In this document: piece after piece, positions 61,201 through 64,000 of the stretch | Layout: the number at the start of each line of letters is the position of its first letter | Numbering within the stretch: position 1 is the first letter of the stretch | Origin: CAYPGJ01 sp050174775 | Lineage (GTDB): Bacteria; Planctomycetota; Phycisphaerae; Phycisphaerales; UBA1924 | Length of the DNA: 64,000 nt | Reading direction: 5' to 3' | Assembly (NCBI GenBank): GCA_050174775.1 | Contig: JBFXJP010000006.1 | Coordinates: forward strand, 1-64,000 | Notes under the pieces: generated by a model | What the model saw: only the letters and a program-made list of their open reading frames with translations | Database searches by the model: none | Told to the model about the DNA's origin: nothing | Program-made: the position numbers and the translations under genes

Positions 61201-61490
61201 GCCTCCCCCACAGCCACGTCCCCCTCCGGCGCCACCACATACCCCTCCGTCCGCACACCCTCCGACACCCACGCCACCTTGCCCACCAGCCGGTGCTCCG
61301 ACTCGGGCATCCCCATCGCCTGCAGGAAGACCTGCGCCCGACGCTGATCCTTCGCGCTCACCTCTCTCGGCATCGGCAGCAGGGCCTTCTCCCCCGCGCC
61401 CCACACCGCCCCGCTCAGCGCCAACCCCATCGCCAACGCCACCAAGCCAACGGTCCGCCCACCGCCGCCCACCTTCGACATCATCCGCAT
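58239..61490 (-). CDS. Secreted subtilisin-like (S8) peptidase with HYDIN-like and dockerin-like domains
   Basis: A 1083-residue exported protease. A signal peptide (about 1-32) and propeptide (about 40-185) come first. A choice-of-anchor D/HYDIN-like beta domain (about 215-312: YSFGVAAQGTPISKTFKIKN) lies before the catalytic domain. The catalytic triad is D367 (VTDDGSQPDHPD), H402 (GDGSHGTASAG) and S603 (GFGGTSAATPMA). The Asp motif resembles the kexin form. After a P-domain-like beta region, two dockerin-like loops (NPDLNGDGRVDVGDLA and DLDQDGKVGMIDLV) end the protein; unlike the gene at 54152 there is no hydrophobic sorting tail. The ATG at 61490 has GAGAGGA upstream, and a good terminator follows. 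Confidence 0.9.
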   Translation of the reverse strand: MRMMSKVGGGGRTVGLVALAMGLALSGAVWGAGEKALLPMPREVSAKDQRRAQVFLQAMGMPESEHRLVGKVAWVSEGVRTEGYVVAPEGDVAVGEAKELGIVEAPGMPVTFVATSQVMVGFAQPTGEREAARYFGEMGLKGNVRRIEGLSSVYVVETASALESFEKSLEMVAKGGVRYAQPDGKAMLSTFGGGGNPVVAPDPHVVGPMGEDIPDNTGTYSFGVAAQGTPISKTFKIKNLGTDPLTITLPLTAPAGFAVLQQPATSVAPTAETTFVVALSATQAGTFQGTVAFANNSSTENPYNFTVTGTVSGSGGGGSGVSDPLFPIQWHLRNDGSGTGGAQGFDLNILDAWSTTLGAGAIVAVTDDGSQPDHPDYVDNVMSEITNYWVRADAADAGDGSHGTASAGLVAGKANEIGGRGSAPSAKLILINSFRDLAGNPRLFSAVATDWAAASTAGAMVNTNSWGPSPLTVFPISSLTDALEDLTVNARSGKGTLFMVAAGNSAGPLYPTLPAGYANRLSASPNAFTVGAFTNQGTRSGYSSTGGTWLDAVAPSSGSSSLQPGTLRIVTTDVTDAEGYRNADSPEGDYTENVLPSGFGGTSAATPMAAGVAALVFSNNTDLTARQVARILRHTARRDLVVGQGNPFRRPAQLSDSFGYGRIDASAAVEAAADAQQLGGLTWPAEPTNVTLARSANSATVFWNNPPTGTAGEFSRALVVRYSGGVGWTPTDGLDYSPLIGSDVALGVRILAVTPDTTATDPQVTLVSNVTYVVYAMNAANRYSFGVAAPAFPFEGIEVFADGMEDDVAGWIAESGAWERGTPAYTVPPFISITQAHTGTGVRGTDLDDIYLGTAGGMDGGGGGGGGTTPFQHVMLSPEIDLTAENPLFAGRVPTSVSVRFFEILDSVGEGYDTVTLDVVDSKTFARLKTLITKNDGSSFAWRERWFDIRSTAGRKVRLRWTLATSLQFGLGGWYIDDLRVGASTRGEGPIGSGPRRVIIPLPGIGGIGELAGAGGFVFSAPLSDNPDLNGDGRVDVGDLAVLLRSFGSTIGEDSYNDLADLDQDGKVGMIDLVGFLSSVPSK

Positions 61491-61743
61491 CGGAAGTCAT
61501 CCTCTCTATCGCGACGCGCTGCGCGCCGCCGCCGAGCCCGCTCAGTTCCAGGCGCGCTCCGCACGCGCCGTGTCCCCTCGGCCACCGGTCATCCCCCGCA
61601 ACACTCTATCCCCTCCCGCATTCCCGCCGCAAAGACCGCAGTTCCGGCAATCACACCCGCCACAGCTCCGCGACAGCCAGAGCCCGTACGCAACTCCCTC
61701 CACCCCGGTTGCCGGCCCCTCAGCAGGCTCACCCCTTCCTTAT
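61491..61743. other. Intergenic region of 253 bases
   Basis: Between the HIT gene and the peptidase gene, both reverse. It should hold the peptidase promoter, but I see no clear -10/-35 pair, repeat or RNA. Confidence 0.4.
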
Positions 61744-62181
61744 CTATGCCATGGCCGAAGCAATCGCGCCCGCCAACTCCTTCGCGCCCCCGAACCCCGC
61801 CCCCTTCGCCGCCTCCTCAACGCTCCCGGGTTTCCACCCAATCCCAAGACCCTTACCGTCACCCGTCTTCGGAATCACGTGGAAATGCACGTGCATCACG
61901 GCCTGGTGCGCCTCAGCCCCGTTGTTCTGCAACACGTTGTACGACCTCGCGCCCGTGGCCTGCAGCACCGCTCGGCACACCCTCGGCAACACCCTCCCCA
62001 GCGCGGCACAGCTCTCCTCACTCAACCGGTCCAGCGTCTCGGCCGCTTCCTTGGGGATCACCAGCACGTGCCCCACACTCAACGGCGCAATGTCCAGAAA
62101 CGCCAGCACCTTGTCATCCTCATACACCCGATGACAGGGGATCTCCCCACGAATGATCTTGCCGAAAATCGTGTCCGCCAT
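61744..62181 (-). CDS. HIT-family nucleotide hydrolase/transferase
   Basis: A 145-residue histidine-triad protein of the Hint/HinT-like group that cleaves AMP-linked amides or esters. TIFGKIIRGEIPCHRVYEDD opens the fold, VGHVLVIPKEAAET follows, and the HVHFHVIP triad is near residue 97. The C-terminal helical Ala-rich extension is slightly longer than usual. The ATG is preceded by TAGACT at six bases and no Shine-Dalgarno sequence. Confidence 0.93.
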   Translation of the reverse strand: MADTIFGKIIRGEIPCHRVYEDDKVLAFLDIAPLSVGHVLVIPKEAAETLDRLSEESCAALGRVLPRVCRAVLQATGARSYNVLQNNGAEAHQAVMHVHFHVIPKTGDGKGLGIGWKPGSVEEAAKGAGFGGAKELAGAIASAMA

Positions 62182-62187
62182 GCACGC

Positions 62188-62193
62188 AGTCTA
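62188..62193 (-). promoter_or_regulatory. Leaderless-type -10 box for the HIT gene
   Basis: TAGACT on the reverse strand, with six bases to the ATG at 62181. Confidence 0.45.
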
Positions 62194-62267
62194 ACGGCCC
62201 CCCCTCAATCTCCTCTCCCCCCGCACGAGACGAGGATGTCGCGCAGCGACAGGCAGGAGGGCTCCTC

Positions 62268-63635
62268 TCACACCCTCCGCACCACCACCATCGTCAGATC
62301 ATCCGTCTGCTCGGCCCCGCCCACGAACCCCTCCACGCTCTCCCGCAACGCCTCCACCATCTCCTCCGCGCGCCCGCCACTCCTCCCGACCACCTCGCAC
62401 ATCCGCTCCACCCCGAACATCGCGCCGTCACGCCGCGCCCACTCATAGAACCCGTCCGTCACCAGCACGATCGACTCGCCCGCACCCAGGCGCACCTCGC
62501 GCACGCTCTCGAACGTCTCCTCCAGCACCACCCCGAGCGGCGGTGCATCCGCGTTGAACCGCTCCACCCCTCCATCCGCGCGCCGCACCAGGATCGGCCC
62601 CTGCCCCGCCGTCACCACCCGCGCACCCTCTTGCCCCCGCTCCAACACCACACCCACGAACGTCACGAACCTCCCCGCGGGCAGATCGTTGGTCAGCAGC
62701 GTGTTCACGCGCCGCATCGCCTCTGAGATTCCCTGCGCCCCGTCCATCGACGCCCGCGCGTACGCGCGACAGAACGCGGCCATCAGCGCCGGCCCCAGCC
62801 CGTGCCCAGTCACGTCCGCAAGCGACAGCACCAGCCGATCCCCAGGCAACGCCTGCCAGTCGTAGTAATCACCCCCGGCCTTCTCCGCGGGCCTGCTCCA
62901 GAACGCGAACTCGTACCCCTCGAACCTCGGCGCCTCCCTCGGCAGCAACCCCCTCTGCACCTCAGCCGCGCTCGCGATCTCCCGCTCCGCGCGCCGTCTC
63001 GCCTCCGCCTCTCCCATCACCCTCGACACCGCATACCGCAACGCGCCCGCCACAAACCCCGACGCCACGCCCCCCACCAGCAGCCACACCGACGTCGTGT
63101 ACAGCACCGACTCCTCGAACTGGTCCCCCTCCCACGTCCGCGCGCTCTTCGACCACAACACCGCAAACCCATACCCCACACCACTCAGCAGCCCCGTCGA
63201 GAGGCACATCCACGCGTTCAGGCGCAACGGCGACAAGATCAGCAAGAGCGAATACAGCAGCACGACGGGCGACCGCACCGCCTCGTCCGCGCTCCGCAAC
63301 TCAAGCCGCCACAGCCCGATCACGATCGTGGTCGGCAACGCGCTCTCCAGCACGACGCTCAGCCACCGAACCCACCACACCGCGATCTCGCCCCGCTGCG
63401 CGCGCCGCCACGCGTGCCAGCCCACCAGGGCCGAGTGCCCCGCAAGGCACGCCATCATCGCCAGCCCCACGTGCCACACCTGATCCCCATGCTCCGACGT
63501 GGGCACACGCCACGACGCGAACGCCACCATCAGCCCCGTCAACACCACCACGCACGCCAGGCGCAGAGTCTCCGCCCGCGCACTGACCTGCGCCCACGTC
63601 CGCGCTGCCCCCAGACGCCCATGCGACCAGCCCAC
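62268..63635 (-). CDS. Membrane SpoIIE/RsbU-type PP2C phosphatase
   Basis: A 455-residue protein. Six hydrophobic helices (about residues 25-205) form a membrane part with no known sensor fold. A helical linker (AEARRRAEREIASAAEVQRG) leads to the PP2C-like domain: LLPREAPRFEGYEFAFWSRP, the metal-binding Asp in AGGDYYDW and LADVTGHGLGPAL, and the late GESIVLVTDGFYEWA and DDLTMVVVRR. Such proteins dephosphorylate anti-anti-sigma factors in partner-switching control. The GTG start has AAGGAG six bases upstream. It is divergent from mutL. Confidence 0.9.
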   Translation of the reverse strand: MGWSHGRLGAARTWAQVSARAETLRLACVVVLTGLMVAFASWRVPTSEHGDQVWHVGLAMMACLAGHSALVGWHAWRRAQRGEIAVWWVRWLSVVLESALPTTIVIGLWRLELRSADEAVRSPVVLLYSLLLILSPLRLNAWMCLSTGLLSGVGYGFAVLWSKSARTWEGDQFEESVLYTTSVWLLVGGVASGFVAGALRYAVSRVMGEAEARRRAEREIASAAEVQRGLLPREAPRFEGYEFAFWSRPAEKAGGDYYDWQALPGDRLVLSLADVTGHGLGPALMAAFCRAYARASMDGAQGISEAMRRVNTLLTNDLPAGRFVTFVGVVLERGQEGARVVTAGQGPILVRRADGGVERFNADAPPLGVVLEETFESVREVRLGAGESIVLVTDGFYEWARRDGAMFGVERMCEVVGRSGGRAEEMVEALRESVEGFVGGAEQTDDLTMVVVRRV

Positions 63636-63740
63636 GCCGCGCTCCTTTCGTGCGCCTCCACCGGAGCCACCACGCTACCAAGCTCTCACACCGCCGCGCG
63701 AGTGCCGCGACCCGCACTCCATCGTGTGGCCCCCGTCTCC

Positions 63741-63746
63741 TACACT
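63741..63746 (+). promoter_or_regulatory. Leaderless-type -10 box for mutL
   Basis: TACACT, with only six bases (all C) to the ATG at 63753. Confidence 0.5.
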
Positions 63747-63752
63747 CCCCCC

Positions 63753-64000
63753 ATGACCCTCGGCGGAGCCGACATCTCTACCGCACACCCCGTCATCGCC
63801 GCCCTCCCGCCCCTCCTCATCAACCAGATCGCGGCCGGCGAGGTCATCGAACGCCCCGCCTCCGTCGTCAAGGAACTCCTCGACAACGCCATCGACGCCG
63901 GCGCCACCCGCATCACCGTCGACCTCGAGCAGGGGGGCGTCGAACTCATCCGAGTCTCCGATGACGGTCACGGCGTCCCCCACGCACAGGCGCGCCTCAT
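63753..64000 (+). CDS. mutL: DNA mismatch repair protein MutL (N-terminal part, cut by window end)
   Basis: The first 82 codons of mutL; the rest lies beyond the window. LLINQIAAGEVIERPASVV, with KELLDNAIDAGATRITVDL and VSDDGHGVP, are the GHKL ATPase motifs: the Glu in KEL activates water and the Asn of the DNAIDAG stretch binds Mg2+. An N-terminal extension of about 16 residues precedes the usual start. The role is to couple mismatch recognition to strand cutting. Confidence 0.95.
   Translation, partial: MTLGGADISTAHPVIAALPPLLINQIAAGEVIERPASVVKELLDNAIDAGATRITVDLEQGGVELIRVSDDGHGVPHAQARL

Overview
The window is GC-rich chromosomal DNA that looks like the planctomycete class Phycisphaerae. Two large secreted proteins (54152..57553 and 58239..61490) end in paired Asp-rich dockerin-like loops, one followed by a short PAPS/Arg-rich C-terminal sorting tail. 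There is also a prepilin-like protein, a DUF4159 protein and a vWA protein. I infer the group from these family habits; there is no rRNA in the window. I see no insertion sequences, phage genes or CRISPR arrays. Genes are tightly packed and many neighbours overlap by ATGA or GTGA.

Region 1 (0.8-16.6 kb) is a surface polysaccharide locus. UDP-glucose dehydrogenase makes UDP-glucuronate, which a UDP-xylose synthase and a UDP-glucuronate 4-epimerase-like enzyme can use. With these are a CDP-tyvelose-epimerase-like protein, two GT4 glycosyltransferases, a tandem GT2 protein, a methyltransferase, a WcaF-like acetyltransferase, a polymerase-like membrane protein and a Wzx-like flippase. This is the layout of a Wzx/Wzy-type pathway. 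An RsmJ-like 16S rRNA methyltransferase gene sits inside the operon, and an exo/endonuclease-phosphatase family gene lies at its end.

Region 2 (16.6-20.5 kb) has a helix-turn-helix/membrane protein, an EF-G-like GTPase and a small PH-like membrane protein. Region 3 (20.6-28.6 kb) is a run of forward genes: pyrB, gmk, queC-queE-queD (7-deazaguanine synthesis), an M14 carboxypeptidase, a histidine kinase and a LuxR-type response regulator. Region 4 (28.7-41.9 kb) mixes a pseudopilin pair, a TsaC/YrdC-phosphatase fusion with rpiB, an iron-type ABC binding protein, a vWA/TPR-like pair, a DoxX-like protein, tRNA-Leu(UAG), holB, and a reverse operon of a GalE-like epimerase, a DUF4159 protein and a membrane protein. 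Region 5 (41.9-53.9 kb) holds ftsK with a very acidic C terminus, a PilZ-receiver protein, dut, a CapD-like dehydratase, metG, a DUF2007 zinc-ribbon protein, a DUF2470 protein, an amidohydrolase and a 2-hydroxyacid dehydrogenase. Region 6 (54-64 kb) carries the two dockerin proteins, tRNA-Gln(CUG), a HIT protein, a membrane SpoIIE-type phosphatase and the first 82 codons of mutL, cut by the window end.

Three window-wide patterns stand out. Many transcription units start with a TAnnnT hexamer only 6-11 bases before the start codon and no Shine-Dalgarno sequence, suggesting leaderless mRNAs. The plus strand switches between C-rich and G-rich blocks regardless of gene direction, with one switch inside gmk. 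Several familiar enzymes have unusual architecture or a changed key residue (YrdC domain, RpiB, dUTPase, Hpt-like domain, an SDR epimerase). I found no convincing wholly new multi-gene system; the most original material is these fusions and degenerate domains.
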